A stretch of DNA of 64,000 bases from Rufibacter sp. XAAS-G3-1 (GCF_013623775.1 NZ_JABFAM010000007.1:186001-250000); one strand, 5' to 3'. Numbered from the stretch's first letter, positions 1-8,618 are shown. The notes: generated by a model not told the origin, from the sequence alone. Numbers and translations are program-made.

Positions 1-15
1 GCGTCTGTATGCAGC

Positions 16-765
16 ATGGAAAACGCCCAGGAAAATCTATACATCGGCACCTCCGGTTTCAGCTACGCGTGGAAAGGCATCTTCTACCCCGAAGACATCA
101 AATCGGCGGAGATGCTGCCGTACTATGCGCAGCACTTCAATTGCACCGAGGTCAACAGCAGTTTCTACCATTTCACCATGGAGAAGACCATTCTCAAATG
201 GCTGGAGACCACGCCCGCTCACTTTAAATTCGCGCCCAAGTTGCACCGCTCCATCACCCATGAAAACCGGCTGCAGAACATAGAAGAACCCCTGCGCAAG
301 TGGATGGATCGCTTTCTTGTCATGGGCGACCGGCTGGGGCCAGTGCTGGTGCAGTTGCCGGGCTCTTTCCATTTCAACGAGCTTATTGCCCACCACTTCT
401 TCACGCTACTGCGCAACTTGTACCCCACCACCGTCTTTGCCCTGGAAGTACGGCACGCCTCCTGGCATACAGATGAGGTGCTGGAACTGCTGGAGGAATT
501 TGACATCTCACTGGTGGTCATTAGTGCAGGCAAGCGTTGGCCCGGCTTGGCGGCCGCTACCACCAATACCGTGTACCTGCGCCTGCACGGCCACGAGCAA
601 CTCTACCGCGGCGCCTACCCCGACGAGGAACTGGAACGTTTCGCCTACATGGCCCAAGATTGGCTTCTGGACGGGAAAACGGTGTGGTGCTTTTTCAACA
701 ACACCATCGGCGGAAACGCCACCACAGATGCGCAAAAGCTGCGGCAGGTCATCCAAAACCTGTAA
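16..765 (+). CDS. DUF72 (YecE-like) family protein
   Basis: A 249-residue protein of the DUF72/YecE family, which adopts a TIM-barrel-like fold and has no firmly established function. The N-terminal motif YIGTSGFSYAWKG followed by NCTEVNSSFYHF is the family hallmark, and the length is typical. The frame stays open to the window edge (codons for A-S-V-C-S precede the ATG), so the true start could lie just upstream, although the ATG at 16 puts the conserved motif at the usual distance from the N-terminus. It is followed by an H-family palindrome at 796-829. The family call is secure; the cellular role is unknown. Confidence 0.85.
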   Translation: MENAQENLYIGTSGFSYAWKGIFYPEDIKSAEMLPYYAQHFNCTEVNSSFYHFTMEKTILKWLETTPAHFKFAPKLHRSITHENRLQNIEEPLRKWMDRFLVMGDRLGPVLVQLPGSFHFNELIAHHFFTLLRNLYPTTVFALEVRHASWHTDEVLELLEEFDISLVVISAGKRWPGLAAATTNTVYLRLHGHEQLYRGAYPDEELERFAYMAQDWLLDGKTVWCFFNNTIGGNATTDAQKLRQVIQNL

Positions 766-1152
766 GCTAAACCAAAAGTTTATGCCGTTTCCCGCTTTCA
801 GCCTGTTTTCTGGAAAAGAGGCTGAAAACAGGAGGGACGCTGTGCGTAGAGTTAGCGTCAGCGCTCTACGCACTTCTGGACAGCCAATCTCCTGATTGGC
901 GTGGAGGTCACTGTCACAAACGCTCGCAGGTCTAAAGACGCTACGAGGTCTTTGAAGAAGCGACACAGCGGCAGGCAGAAAAAGCTCCCCTCCTGATTCA
1001 GGAGGGGAGCCCGAAGGGCGGGGGTGAATAGGCGGTAACTGGAGTAGTAACCGCCCTTTTCAGCAATGCATGGATTTCGCTGCAATGCAGCGAGGCTAGT
1101 CAGAAACTCGCGCCAGCGTTTGGGGAATTATTGCAAACGCCAGCCAAAAAAC
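766..1152. other. Intergenic region with hairpins and repeat fragments
   Basis: A 387 bp stretch between convergent genes without a credible ORF. It holds an H-family palindrome (796-829), a short repeat fragment around 922-955 resembling 32780-32812 (GGTCTAAAGAC...GAGGTCTTT-like), a perfect GC-rich hairpin at 985-1012 with arms GCTCCCCTCCTGA and TCAGGAGGGGAGC, and a second hairpin at 1032-1056 (GGCGGTAACT/AGTAACCGCC-like). The hairpins could stop transcription from both sides. Confidence 0.6.
985..1012. terminator. Strong GC-rich hairpin between convergent genes
   Basis: Perfect inverted repeat of 13 bp arms around a two-base centre, sitting between the plus-strand DUF72 gene and the minus-strand CtlX gene. 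No long U-tract follows on the plus strand. Read on the minus strand it is followed by TTTTTCTGCC, which fits a terminator. Call rests on position and symmetry only. Confidence 0.4.
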
Positions 1153-2106
1153 TTATCGGTAAATCTCGGCCAGCATGCAGCGGGCGCTACCGCCGCCGTG
1201 GGCTTCAATGGTTCGCAGGTCTGAGCGCATTATTTTGGTGCGGTGGTTGAGGTCTTCAAACTGGTCTTTGCGGAGGGCTTTGTAGCCTTTGTCAGACATG
1301 ACCAGCACCGGCTCACCGGCTTTGTTGCGCACCTGGAGCATATTGCCCGCCATTTTCTTCACCTGGGCCAGGGTCAGATCCAGGATTTCTTTGCCGGTGT
1401 CTACCAGGGCTTCCAGTAGAAGGCCTTGTTCCTCTTCGTCGGGGATGGCTTCCAGGCACACCAGCGCGAAATCGGCACCAATGCTGAGGATGACGTTGGT
1501 GTGGTATATGGGAAGGCCGTTGCCGTCAAAGGCGTGGAACACAATGGGGCGGTAGTCTAATTGCTCGCAGAAGGCCTGCAAGGGTTCTACGTGCGTACGT
1601 TCTGAAAGGCAGGCGTAGGCGATTCTGTGCTGGCGATCCAGTACCAGGCTGCCGGTGCCTTCCAGAAACTTGCCTTCGTTCTCAAAAGAAGTGAGGTCTA
1701 TGACTTGGGTAAATGTCAGGCCGTGTTCTTCCTGCAGTTGGGTGAACAGCTGAGGGTGGCGTTCTAACCGGCGGGTAGGGGAGAGCATGGGGTAGAGCAC
1801 CACTTTGCCGCCTTTGTGGAAGGAAATCCAGTTGTTGGGGAAAACGGCATCGGGCGTGGCCGGGTCTTCCACGTCATCCAGCACCACGGCATCAATGCGG
1901 GAGGCCCACAGTTTCAGCAAAAACTGGTTGAACTCGTCCAGCGCTTTTTGCTGCACCTGGTCGGCGGCGCCGGGCGGCACTTCCTGCTGGAAACCGTTGG
2001 TGGCCGCGGTCTCTGGGTTAGCGCCGAAGCGGGCCGGGCGTACCAGCAATACCTGCGTGGCGAGCGGAACGGTGGGATGGGTGGGTCGTTTGTTTTCGGT
2101 TTCCAT
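1153..2106 (-). CDS. ctlX: CtlX-type citrulline/arginine-modifying hydrolase (amidinotransferase fold)
   Basis: A 317-residue member of the guanidino-group-modifying superfamily (arginine deiminase / dimethylargininase fold), closest by motif to the Bacteroidota citrulline-utilization hydrolase CtlX. Visible active-site features are FPNNW at about residue 89, LEGTGSLVLDR near 149, the catalytic histidine in YHTNV at about 202, and the nucleophilic Cys310 in GGGSARCML near the C-terminus. Members act on guanidino or ureido groups of amino acids in the cytoplasm. It stands alone, with no arginine or citrulline pathway genes nearby, so the substrate is not settled by context. Family call firm; exact substrate inferred. 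Confidence 0.8.
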   Translation of the reverse strand: METENKRPTHPTVPLATQVLLVRPARFGANPETAATNGFQQEVPPGAADQVQQKALDEFNQFLLKLWASRIDAVVLDDVEDPATPDAVFPNNWISFHKGGKVVLYPMLSPTRRLERHPQLFTQLQEEHGLTFTQVIDLTSFENEGKFLEGTGSLVLDRQHRIAYACLSERTHVEPLQAFCEQLDYRPIVFHAFDGNGLPIYHTNVILSIGADFALVCLEAIPDEEEQGLLLEALVDTGKEILDLTLAQVKKMAGNMLQVRNKAGEPVLVMSDKGYKALRKDQFEDLNHRTKIMRSDLRTIEAHGGGSARCMLAEIYR

Positions 2107-2216
2107 GGCGGTGCCTTGTTGTTGGGTTCTGCAAGATACGCCAAAACAGGAAACCGTACACCCTGTGGAAAAGAAGGAGAACGGGCAGCGGGGAAATCAG
2201 CCAGGCGGGTGTAGCT

Positions 2217-2254
2217 GGTTTTGGGGCTGTTTTCTGGAAAATGGCCCAAAAACA
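2217..2254. repeat. H-family palindrome
   Basis: Imperfect palindrome TTTTGGGGCTGTTTTC ... GAAAATGGCCCAAAAA between ctlX and the small 83-residue gene, of the same type as about 30 others in the window (see findings). A second GC-rich hairpin (CCCCG...CGGGG) follows at 2260-2294. Confidence 0.6.
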
Positions 2255-2321
2255 GAATCCCCGCCCCCGGTCATGTGGTAGACCAGGGACGGGGATGGGA
2301 GTATTACTTAAAAACGGGTTT

Positions 2322-2573
2322 TTACGCTAAAGAGGCCCCTGTTTTGGGTTGAACAGGGGTGGCGGTTCTGTTCCGCCAGAAATATCGGAAGCACCGGCCC
2401 ATAATGCCTCTGAAATTCTTGGGGAAAGTAGCCCGGCACCAGCGCTTCAATTCTCTAATCTCATGGGTCAGCAATAGGCGCAGGCATTTCCGGAACTCTT
2501 TCTCAAATAAAACGGCGTCAAAACTAACTTTTAGAAGAATGAATTTACTGTACTGTAAATACGAAGTGCTCAT
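2322..2573 (-). CDS. Small conserved hypothetical protein (83 aa)
   Basis: A short protein starting MSTSYLQYSKFILLKVSFD and ending with a basic stretch. The pattern of a YLQYSK start, then LFEKEF and an Arg/Lys-rich helix resembles a small protein I associate with Cytophagales genomes, always of unknown function. A longer in-frame start exists 31 codons upstream, but its extra residues look unlike the conserved N-terminus and the ATG at 2573 is preferred. No signal peptide or membrane segment is seen; the protein is strongly basic (many Arg/Lys), which would suit nucleic-acid or membrane association. Function unknown. Confidence 0.55.
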   Translation of the reverse strand: MSTSYLQYSKFILLKVSFDAVLFEKEFRKCLRLLLTHEIRELKRWCRATFPKNFRGIMGRCFRYFWRNRTATPVQPKTGASLA

Positions 2574-3160
2574 GGTTGTGTTGGTTTTGGGTGTTATGTT
2601 GTGAGTAATCTGCCTGAAAGCACAAGCCATCCTTTTCGCAAAGGAAAATCTGGGAATCAGAGCCAATCTTCTGGGTTTGCCAGCCGCATGAAAAGGCAGG
2701 ATAACAAACGTTCAGAAGGTTACTAATATACGTTTTAGAAGAAGTTCTGTTCAGGCGGGCGGGCTTGCCATGGCCTGCCTTGGAAGGGAAACATGCTCTG
2801 TGCCGGAAGACGAAAAGAGAGCCCTTAAGGAGGGCCAGGCGGCGCTATCTCGCTTATAGGCAAGCGGGTGCGAAGGGCAAAGTTGCTGTAACCGCTTTGC
2901 CTGCCGATGATCGCACGATAGAGAAAAGAACCTGTTGATTTGGGGCATCATTGGTCTCTGCGCTTGTAACCCTCTTCCGGACACCTCTTGCCGGGAAGGA
3001 AACAAGTATAGGTATAAACTACTTAAAAGTCAAGTGGTTAATAGAAGCGCTGCCCTCTCTGTTGGAACTGTTTTTGCGTTAAAATGCCGAAACAAGCCCA
3101 GATACGCCGTTGGGTTTTTCAGGCTGCACCTAGTACCTTTGATGAAATCAGTATTTAAAC
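2574..3160. other. Intergenic region with a possible folded segment
   Basis: A 587 bp stretch without a believable gene. Positions about 2740-2940 are rich in nested inverted repeats: GCCCT/AGGGC near 2821-2836, GGCAAGCGG (about 2861) pairing with CCGCTTTGCC (about 2894), enclosed by CTATCTCG/CGATAG. No known riboswitch core was recognised. The promoter of the next gene (3110-3141) lies downstream of it, so the folded segment is not part of that gene's leader. Confidence 0.4.
3110..3141 (+). promoter_or_regulatory. Bacteroidota-type promoter
   Basis: TTG at 3110-3112 followed after 21 bases by TACCTTTG at 3134-3141, a full match to the Bacteroidota -7 box TAnnTTTG with a -33 TTG at about the expected spacing. 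It predicts transcription starting near 3148, just ahead of the ATG at 3161. Confidence 0.55.
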
Positions 3161-3931
3161 ATGCCTTTATTCCCATATTTCCGTACTCGCCACCTCTCCC
3201 TGAGCGTGGCGGTCGCGTTGCTGCTGGCCGGGTGCCAAAAGGAGTTGGTTCCTGCCGCCAGTCTCTCCCCAACCACCGATATTCCGATTACCACCCAACT
3301 CAGCGCCGACCCAACCGCCGAGACCACCATCATGCCTTACCGCACCCGGGTAGACCAAACCATGAACGAGGTGATTGGGCAGGCGCCCGAGGCGATTGAC
3401 CGCGGCATCATTGAATCGCCCCTCGGGAATTTTGTGGCCGATTTGAGCCGCAGCCAAACCATGGCGGTCTATGGTAAGCCCATTGACATGGGGGCCATGA
3501 CCAACGGCGGGTTACGCAACCCCATAGACAAGGGCCCCATTACCGTGGGCGATGTCTTTGAGATGATGCCTTTTGAAAACGAGATGCTGGTGCTTACCCT
3601 TTCAGGGGCTACCGTGAAAGAGATGTTTGACTTTGCCGCGCGTACCAAAATCTTATTCGTGGCGAACGCGTCCTACACCCTGCGCAACAGCCAGGCGGAA
3701 AGCATTTCCATTGGCGGCAAACCCTTTGATATCAATAAAACTTACACGTTGGCTATCTCAGATTACCTGGCCAACGGCGGCGATAGCATGGGTTTCCTGA
3801 AAAACGCCCTTAAAGTGGAGAAAATTGGTTTGCTGGCCCGTGATGCCATCATGAAAGAAATAAAACAGCGCACCGCCCAAGGTCAACCCGTAGTAGCCCA
3901 GAAAGACGGTCGCGTGAAAGTCTTGAACTAG
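3161..3931 (+). CDS. 5-nucleotidase C-terminal-domain lipoprotein
   Basis: A 256-residue protein with a lipoprotein signal (LLLAGC, acylated Cys25) and the substrate-binding C-terminal domain of 5-nucleotidases (Pfam 5_nucleotid_C), seen in ESPLGNFVADLSR, TNGGLRNPIDKGPIT, FENEMLVLTLSG and SDYLANGGD. It has no metallophosphatase domain. The catalytic half is encoded by the next gene on the same strand, so the two are probably a split UshA-like nucleotidase acting outside the inner membrane on nucleotides or similar phosphoesters. A good promoter precedes it. Confidence 0.88.
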   Translation: MPLFPYFRTRHLSLSVAVALLLAGCQKELVPAASLSPTTDIPITTQLSADPTAETTIMPYRTRVDQTMNEVIGQAPEAIDRGIIESPLGNFVADLSRSQTMAVYGKPIDMGAMTNGGLRNPIDKGPITVGDVFEMMPFENEMLVLTLSGATVKEMFDFAARTKILFVANASYTLRNSQAESISIGGKPFDINKTYTLAISDYLANGGDSMGFLKNALKVEKIGLLARDAIMKEIKQRTAQGQPVVAQKDGRVKVLN

Positions 3932-4063
3932 ATGAGGAGATTTGAAGATGTGAGAATGTGGAGATGAAAAATCATTTTCAAATTTCCAAATTTTCTCATT
4001 GCCACATCTTCTCATTACCACATCTTCTCATCTTCAAATCTGCACATCTTCCAATTTGAAACA
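3932..4063. repeat. AT-rich tandem/inverted repeat between the split nucleotidase genes
   Basis: A 132 bp spacer made of near-identical words: GAGATTTGAAGATGTG-AGAATGTGG on one side and CCACATCTTCTCAT twice, then CTTCAAATCTGCACATCTTCC, on the other. It can fold into a long AT-rich hairpin between the two cistrons. The same word (GAAGATGTGGAAATTTGAAGATGTG-like) recurs at 23938-23965 after porQ, so it is a dispersed repeat. Confidence 0.6.
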
Positions 4064-4999
4064 ATGAATCGCAGAGATTTTATAAAGAATACCGTGGCCG
4101 GAACGGCAGGGTTGGCGGTATTGGGCCTGCCTAGCCTGGCAGATGCTGCGGCCGCGCCCATCAAGCTAACCATTTTACACACCAATGACATGCACTCCCG
4201 CATTGACCCGTTCCCCAACGATGGGCGCAAGTACGGCGGCATGGGCGGGATGGCCCGGAGGGCAACGCTGGTAAAGCAGATTAGGGCGCAGGAACCAAAC
4301 GTGCTGTTGCTGGATGCCGGTGATATCTGGCAGGGCACGCCGTATTTTAACTTCTTTGGCGGAGAACTGGAGTACAAACTCATGACCCAAATGGCCTATG
4401 ACGCGGCTACTTTGGGGAACCACGACTTTGACAATGGCCTGGAAGGGCTGCAAAAGCAACTGCCGCACGCCGGTTTCCCGTTTATCATTGCCAATTATGA
4501 CTTCTCAGACACTATTCTGAAAGGGAGGTTCCAGCCGTATAAAGTATTTGTAAAGGAAGGCGTACGCGTGGGCGTGTTCGGGCTGGGGATTCAGTTAGCT
4601 GGTCTGGTGGCAGATAATCATTCTGCCGGTACCAAATACCTGGATCCGGTGGTGACCGCCAGTAACATGGTGAAAACGCTAAAAGAGCAGGAAAACGTAG
4701 ATCTGGTGATTTGCCTTTCGCACCTGGGCCATTCCTATGAGTATGAGAAGATAGATGACCGCAAACTGGCCCGGCAGGTAAGTGGCATTGACCTCATCAT
4801 CGGTGGTCACACCCACACCTTTCTGGACGAGCCGGAGAAGATTGCCCATGCCAGCGGCCACGTGACCTTGGTGAACCAGGTGGGTTGGTCGGGCATTAAC
4901 CTGGGGCGCATAGATTTTACCTTCAACAGAAAAAATAAATCAAAAACAACCACCACAGCCTCCGTTCTGCCTTTAAATTATAGTGTCAGAATTTCATAA
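4064..4999 (+). CDS. 5-nucleotidase metallophosphatase-domain protein, Tat-exported
   Basis: A 311-residue calcineurin-like phosphoesterase carrying a twin-arginine signal (MNRRDFIKN, cleavage near LADA-AAAP). All metal-binding motifs are present: HTNDMHS (about 39-45), DAGDIWQG, LGNHDFDNG, CLSHLGH and GGHTHTF. The protein ends after the catalytic domain and lacks the 5-nucleotidase C-terminal domain, which the preceding lipoprotein gene supplies. Predicted to hydrolyse nucleotide or related phosphate esters in the periplasm. Tat export suggests the metal site is loaded in the cytoplasm. Confidence 0.9.
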   Translation: MNRRDFIKNTVAGTAGLAVLGLPSLADAAAAPIKLTILHTNDMHSRIDPFPNDGRKYGGMGGMARRATLVKQIRAQEPNVLLLDAGDIWQGTPYFNFFGGELEYKLMTQMAYDAATLGNHDFDNGLEGLQKQLPHAGFPFIIANYDFSDTILKGRFQPYKVFVKEGVRVGVFGLGIQLAGLVADNHSAGTKYLDPVVTASNMVKTLKEQENVDLVICLSHLGHSYEYEKIDDRKLARQVSGIDLIIGGHTHTFLDEPEKIAHASGHVTLVNQVGWSGINLGRIDFTFNRKNKSKTTTTASVLPLNYSVRIS

Positions 5000-5089
5000 G
5001 GTTCAAGTTTTTTGTTCGGGAGTTTTTCTCCATTTTTGTAACCCCCTCAAGAAAACGATACTCATTTAAACGCGGGATTGGAAGAAGCG

Positions 5090-6520
5090 ATGTTAATGGT
5101 AAAAGACTCTATAACCGTCTGGCATAACTGTTTACAGGTTATCAAAGACAATATCGGCGAGCAGAGCTACAAGACGTGGTTCGAGCCTATTACGCCCTTG
5201 TCTTTGGCTAATAACGTATTAACCATCCAGGTACCCAGCCAATTCTTCTATGAATGGCTGGAGGAACATTACGTGAGCCTGCTCAAGAAAGTGGTGTTCC
5301 AGGAACTGGGCAGCGAAGGCCGCCTGGAGTACTCTATTATAGTAGACCAGGGCAACGACCACAGCAAACCGCAGACCGTCAGCATCCCTACCAAGAAAGT
5401 ACCTACCGCCGTTTCCAACTCCTATAGCCCAGAGCGTAGCTTCCTGAAGAACCCGTTTGAGTCCAAAGCCATTGACCGGCACTTCTTCAACTCACAGCTG
5501 AACAACAGCTATACCTTTGATAACTACATAGAGGGAGACTGCAACCGCCTGGCCCGTTCGGCGGGTTACGCCGTGGCCAACAAACCCGGTACCACGTCCT
5601 TTAACCCGCTAATGGTGTACGGCGGCGTAGGTTTGGGCAAAACCCACCTGGTGCAGGCCATAGGCAACCACATCAAGAGCAACAACCCAGACAAGTTCGT
5701 GCTGTACGTGTCGTCAGAGAAATTCGTGAACCAGTTCATTGAGTCTTTGAAGACGAACAACGTGCAGGATTTCGCCAATTTCTATTTATTGGTGGACATT
5801 CTCATCATTGACGATGTGCAGTTCCTGAGCGGCAAGGAGAAAACCCAGGAGATGTTCTTCCACATCTTCAACCACCTGCACCAAAGCGGAAAGCAGATTG
5901 TAATGACCTCAGACTGTCCGCCCCGCGACCTCAAAGGCCTGGAAGAGCGTCTGTTGTCCCGCTTCAAGTGGGGCCTCACGGCCGATTTGCAGAGCCCGGA
6001 TTTTGAGACCCGCATGGCCATCATCTACAAAAAGATGCAGAGTGACGGAATCCTCATCCCCGACAACGTGATTGAGTACCTCGCCTACAGCGTAGATACC
6101 AACGTGCGGGAACTGGAAGGCGTGCTGATTTCGTTAATAGCGCAGTCCTCCTTGAACCGCAAAGAGATTGACCTGGAATTGGCCAAACAAGCCCTGAAAC
6201 ACATCATTGAAGATGTGGAGACCGAGGTGAACCTGGACTTCATCCAGAAAACCGTGGCCGAGTACTTTCAGGTAAGTTTAGATTCGCTCAAAGCCAAAAC
6301 CCGCAAGAAAGAAATTGTGACGGCGCGCCAGGTAGCCATGTATTTCGCGAAGGAATACACCAGCCACTCGCTCAAGTCCATCGGGTACCATTTTGGTGGC
6401 CGCGACCATTCTACGGTGATTCACTCGGTACAGACCGTTTCTGACCTGATTGATACCGACAAAAAATTCAAGGCTTCTATCCAGGAGTTGCAGAAGAAGT
6501 TCAAGGTGAAGGCGGTTTAA
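5090..6520 (+). CDS. dnaA: Chromosomal replication initiator protein DnaA
   Basis: Complete DnaA of about 476 residues. Domain I is seen in [21 protein letters not shown]; the AAA+ domain has Walker [13 protein letters not shown], Walker [11 protein letters not shown] and arginine-finger region LLSRFKWGL; domain IV carries the DnaA-box binding helix [15 protein letters not shown]. The frame also opens at a TTG (5078) and an ATG at 5096. The ATG at 5090 is chosen because GGAAGAAG lies just upstream. It binds DnaA boxes and loads the helicase at the origin. No cluster of DnaA boxes is visible next to it. The Rrf2 regulator follows after 22 bp and may be co-transcribed. Confidence 0.95.
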   Translation: MLMVKDSITVWHNCLQVIKDNIGEQSYKTWFEPITPLSLANNVLTIQVPSQFFYEWLEEHYVSLLKKVVFQELGSEGRLEYSIIVDQGNDHSKPQTVSIPTKKVPTAVSNSYSPERSFLKNPFESKAIDRHFFNSQLNNSYTFDNYIEGDCNRLARSAGYAVANKPGTTSFNPLMVYGGVGLGKTHLVQAIGNHIKSNNPDKFVLYVSSEKFVNQFIESLKTNNVQDFANFYLLVDILIIDDVQFLSGKEKTQEMFFHIFNHLHQSGKQIVMTSDCPPRDLKGLEERLLSRFKWGLTADLQSPDFETRMAIIYKKMQSDGILIPDNVIEYLAYSVDTNVRELEGVLISLIAQSSLNRKEIDLELAKQALKHIIEDVETEVNLDFIQKTVAEYFQVSLDSLKAKTRKKEIVTARQVAMYFAKEYTSHSLKSIGYHFGGRDHSTVIHSVQTVSDLIDTDKKFKASIQELQKKFKVKAV

Positions 6521-6542
6521 TCACGCTTTTCTCTACCCTAAT

Positions 6543-6992
6543 ATGATTTCAAAAAAAGCCAAGTACGCCCTAAAAGCACTTCTTTATTTGGCGAAGCAGC
6601 ACGACCGCGGTCTGGTGCTCATCTCTGAGATTGCCGCCGCTGAGCGTATTCCGCGCAAGTTCCTGGAAGCCATTCTGGTGGACCTGAAGGTGCAGCAGAT
6701 TGTACAGAGTACCCGTGGCAAGAACGGTGGCTATACCCTGGTGAAAGACCCGGCGCAGATTTCAGTGGGCAACGTCATTAGAATGGTAGACGGCCCGTTG
6801 GCGCCCGTGCACTGCGTGAGCCATCTGTATTACCGCAAGTGCGAAGAGTGCGTAGATGAGGCCACCTGTGAGATTCGCTTGCTCATGAAACGGGTTCGTG
6901 ATGCCACTTGTGATATTCTGGACACCACGTATCTAGCCGATTTCTCCAAAGTTACTGCGTTGGTGGTGGAGGAAGAGGCCAACCAGATTTAA
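6543..6992 (+). CDS. Rrf2-family transcriptional regulator, probable Fe-S sensor
   Basis: A 149-residue Rrf2 protein starting MISKKAKYALKALLYLAK with the typical winged helix (ERIPRKFLEAILVDLKVQQIVQSTRGKNGGYTL in two segments). A cysteine cluster Cys91, Cys100, Cys103 and Cys109, plus Cys123, lies where IscR/NsrR-type members bind an iron-sulfur cluster, so redox, nitric-oxide or cluster-status sensing is plausible. It lies 22 bp behind dnaA in the same direction and is followed by a terminator at 7013-7051. Targets cannot be told from the window; no isc/suf genes are nearby. Confidence 0.88.
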   Translation: MISKKAKYALKALLYLAKQHDRGLVLISEIAAAERIPRKFLEAILVDLKVQQIVQSTRGKNGGYTLVKDPAQISVGNVIRMVDGPLAPVHCVSHLYYRKCEECVDEATCEIRLLMKRVRDATCDILDTTYLADFSKVTALVVEEEANQI

Positions 6993-7012
6993 CTTTTATG
7001 TTTCCGTTTAGG

Positions 7013-7051
7013 GGCTGTTTTGACTGAAAGAAGGTTGAAACAGCCTTTTTT
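7013..7051 (+). terminator. Rho-independent terminator after the Rrf2 gene
   Basis: Stem GGCTGTTT ... AAACAGCC followed by TTTTTT, 20 bases after the stop codon: a classical intrinsic terminator for the dnaA-rrf2 unit. Confidence 0.75.
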
Positions 7052-7211
7052 GTGGGGTATTCTGAGCTTAGTCGAAGTATCTAGTAGAAATAATTGCTGC
7101 TAATGGTTCATTTCTGGACTTTATCATCTGCCTGCTTAGTGAGGAAATCCCCTCTTGGGAAGGGTAGGGGTGGGTTAATGCGCATTTCTTAATGTACTGT
7201 TAAGAGTTTTT

Positions 7212-7464
7212 GGTGCACGCCTTTGCTGTTCCCTAGGTTTGGCTATTTGTTGCGTGGGTGCAGGTGCTGTATTGTTTCATCTGTTCCGCTAAGCGCTCAC
7301 GGCCGCGAGGCCCCGTCTTCCCCTCTCGCACTGCCCTTTCGGCCTGGGAAATTCTCTTCTCTTAGCTGAGGTCTGTCTAGGGCCAAAAGCGAGGCGCGCT
7401 CGGGGAAGACGGGAACTGGGGAAAGTAACGGAAGAGGAGGTGATGGTAGAACCCCTAGAGACCA
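7212..7464 (+). repeat. R1 mosaic repeat, copy A
   Basis: GC-rich dispersed repeat shared with copies at about 9910-10222 (reverse), 29327-29697 and 32836-33164 (reverse). Landmarks: GGTGCACGCC, GTGGGTGCAGGTGCTG, GTTTCATCT, CGCTCACGGCCGCGAGGCC, the 12-bp inverted repeat CCCGTCTTCCCC (7312-7323) / GGGGAAGACGGG (7402-7413), GGCCAAAAGCGAGGCGCGC, and AACTGGGGAAAGT. Non-coding in appearance. Confidence 0.75.
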
Positions 7465-7832
7465 CGCACGGCCTTGTCTCCCAAGCATTGCTAATAGGTT
7501 TCAACGTTACCAGTGTCGCTGTTTGTTTACCTGAATGACCCGGCATAGATTTAGGGCGTTGCAGAAAGAGACAAGGCGGTGCTAGGTCTCTACAGCGGGG
7601 TAACAAACGTCTTCCAGTCCTTTTAGGCCTGTTTTCTGAAAAATAGGCTCAAAAGGGAAACCACTCTGCCCACTAGGGCAAAAGACTGAAGAACTTGGTG
7701 GTGAAAGTCTACTTTCTTTGTCAACTTACTAATTTTATTGTTTGTCAGTTGGATTTCCAGTAATTGATCTCTTTATTTGTCTACTTCATCTATAGAGATT
7801 CTATAGGCCTGCTGCTGTTTGGGTATGTTTTA

Positions 7833-7887
7833 AGAGCTTGTTTAAATTTGAGGTTTGCAGCGCAAAGATGAAATTGAAACAAGCTCT
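7833..7887. repeat. R2 inverted-repeat element, short copy
   Basis: Perfect 11-bp terminal inverted repeats AGAGCTTGTTT (7833-7843) and AAACAAGCTCT (7877-7887) around AAATTTGAGGTTTGCAGCG. This is the minimal form of the larger R2 element found at 17808-17970 and 34428-34586. It lies 62 bp upstream of the peroxiredoxin gene. Confidence 0.65.
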
Positions 7888-7949
7888 AAGGGTTAAGCGG
7901 GAAGAAATCTATTGTATTTCACTTTTATCTAAATAGAAAAAACAAAACC

Positions 7950-8588
7950 ATGGCTTTACGATTAGGCGACATTGCCCCTGATTTTACCGCAGAAACCTCA
8001 GAAGGCACCATCCATTTCCATGAATGGCTGGGCGATGGCTGGGCGGTGTTGTTCTCGCACCCCCGCGACTATACTCCGGTTTGTACCACCGAACTGGGCG
8101 CCGTGGCCCGAATCAAAGGCGAGTTTGACCGCCGGGGGGTGAAAGTGGCCGCCTTGAGCGTAGATCCCATTGACTCCCACCACGGCTGGATTCAGGACAT
8201 CAATGAGACGCAGAACACCACGGTGAACTTCCCCATCATTGCAGACTCAGACAGAAAGGTGTCTGATTTGTATGACATGATTCACCCCAACGCCAGCGAT
8301 ACTTTCACGGTGCGGTCGGTGTTCATTATTGGGCCAGACAAGAAAGTGAAACTGATCTTTACGTATCCGGCCTCTACCGGACGCAATTTCGCCGAGATCC
8401 TGCGCGTGATTGATTCTTTGCAATTAACCGCCAACCACAGCGTAGCCACTCCGGCTAACTGGGAAAACGGCCAGGACTGCGTGATTCTGCCCTCGGTGAA
8501 GCAGGAAGAAGTAGAAGCCAAGTTCCCGAAAGGGCACGTAGTGGTAAAACCTTATCTTCGTCTTACCCCTCAGCCAAACCTGAACTAA
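7950..8588 (+). CDS. Peroxiredoxin, 1-Cys (Prx6) type
   Basis: A 212-residue peroxiredoxin that reduces hydrogen peroxide and organic hydroperoxides in the cytoplasm. The peroxidatic cysteine is Cys45 in YTPVCTTELG. The Prx6 group is indicated by DFTAETSEGTIHFHEW, the long C-terminal arm (GQDCVILPSVKQEEV ... GHVVVKPYLR) and the length. No resolving cysteine of the typical 2-Cys type is seen. Monocistronic: a perfect bidirectional hairpin follows at 8619-8684, and the upstream region holds an R2 element. Confidence 0.92.
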   Translation: MALRLGDIAPDFTAETSEGTIHFHEWLGDGWAVLFSHPRDYTPVCTTELGAVARIKGEFDRRGVKVAALSVDPIDSHHGWIQDINETQNTTVNFPIIADSDRKVSDLYDMIHPNASDTFTVRSVFIIGPDKKVKLIFTYPASTGRNFAEILRVIDSLQLTANHSVATPANWENGQDCVILPSVKQEEVEAKFPKGHVVVKPYLRLTPQPNLN

Positions 8589-8618
8589 GCATTTCACGCT
8601 TTTCATTGAGTTTTTGAT

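Larger units (their letters stand above)
6993..7949. other. 957 bp gene-free repeat region
   Basis: Contains the terminator at 7013-7051; the word TTCTGAGCTTAGTCGAAGTATCT at about 7058-7081 (a string common between genes in this phylum, from memory); an end fragment of the R1 repeat at 7147-7174; R1 copy A at 7212-7464; an H palindrome at 7619-7656; and a small R2 element at 7833-7887. ORFs drawn across 7289-7606 merely read through R1 and are not credible genes. Confidence 0.6.

Noticed and set aside
2769-2935. Cobalamin or other known riboswitch
   Set aside because: AAGGGAA- and GCCGG-like words are present, but the conserved core elements are missing and a promoter lies downstream of the segment.
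7289-7606. ORF of 105 codons on the minus strand
   Set aside because: Reads through the R1 repeat; arginine- and proline-rich, no homology pattern. The matching frames in other R1 copies differ.
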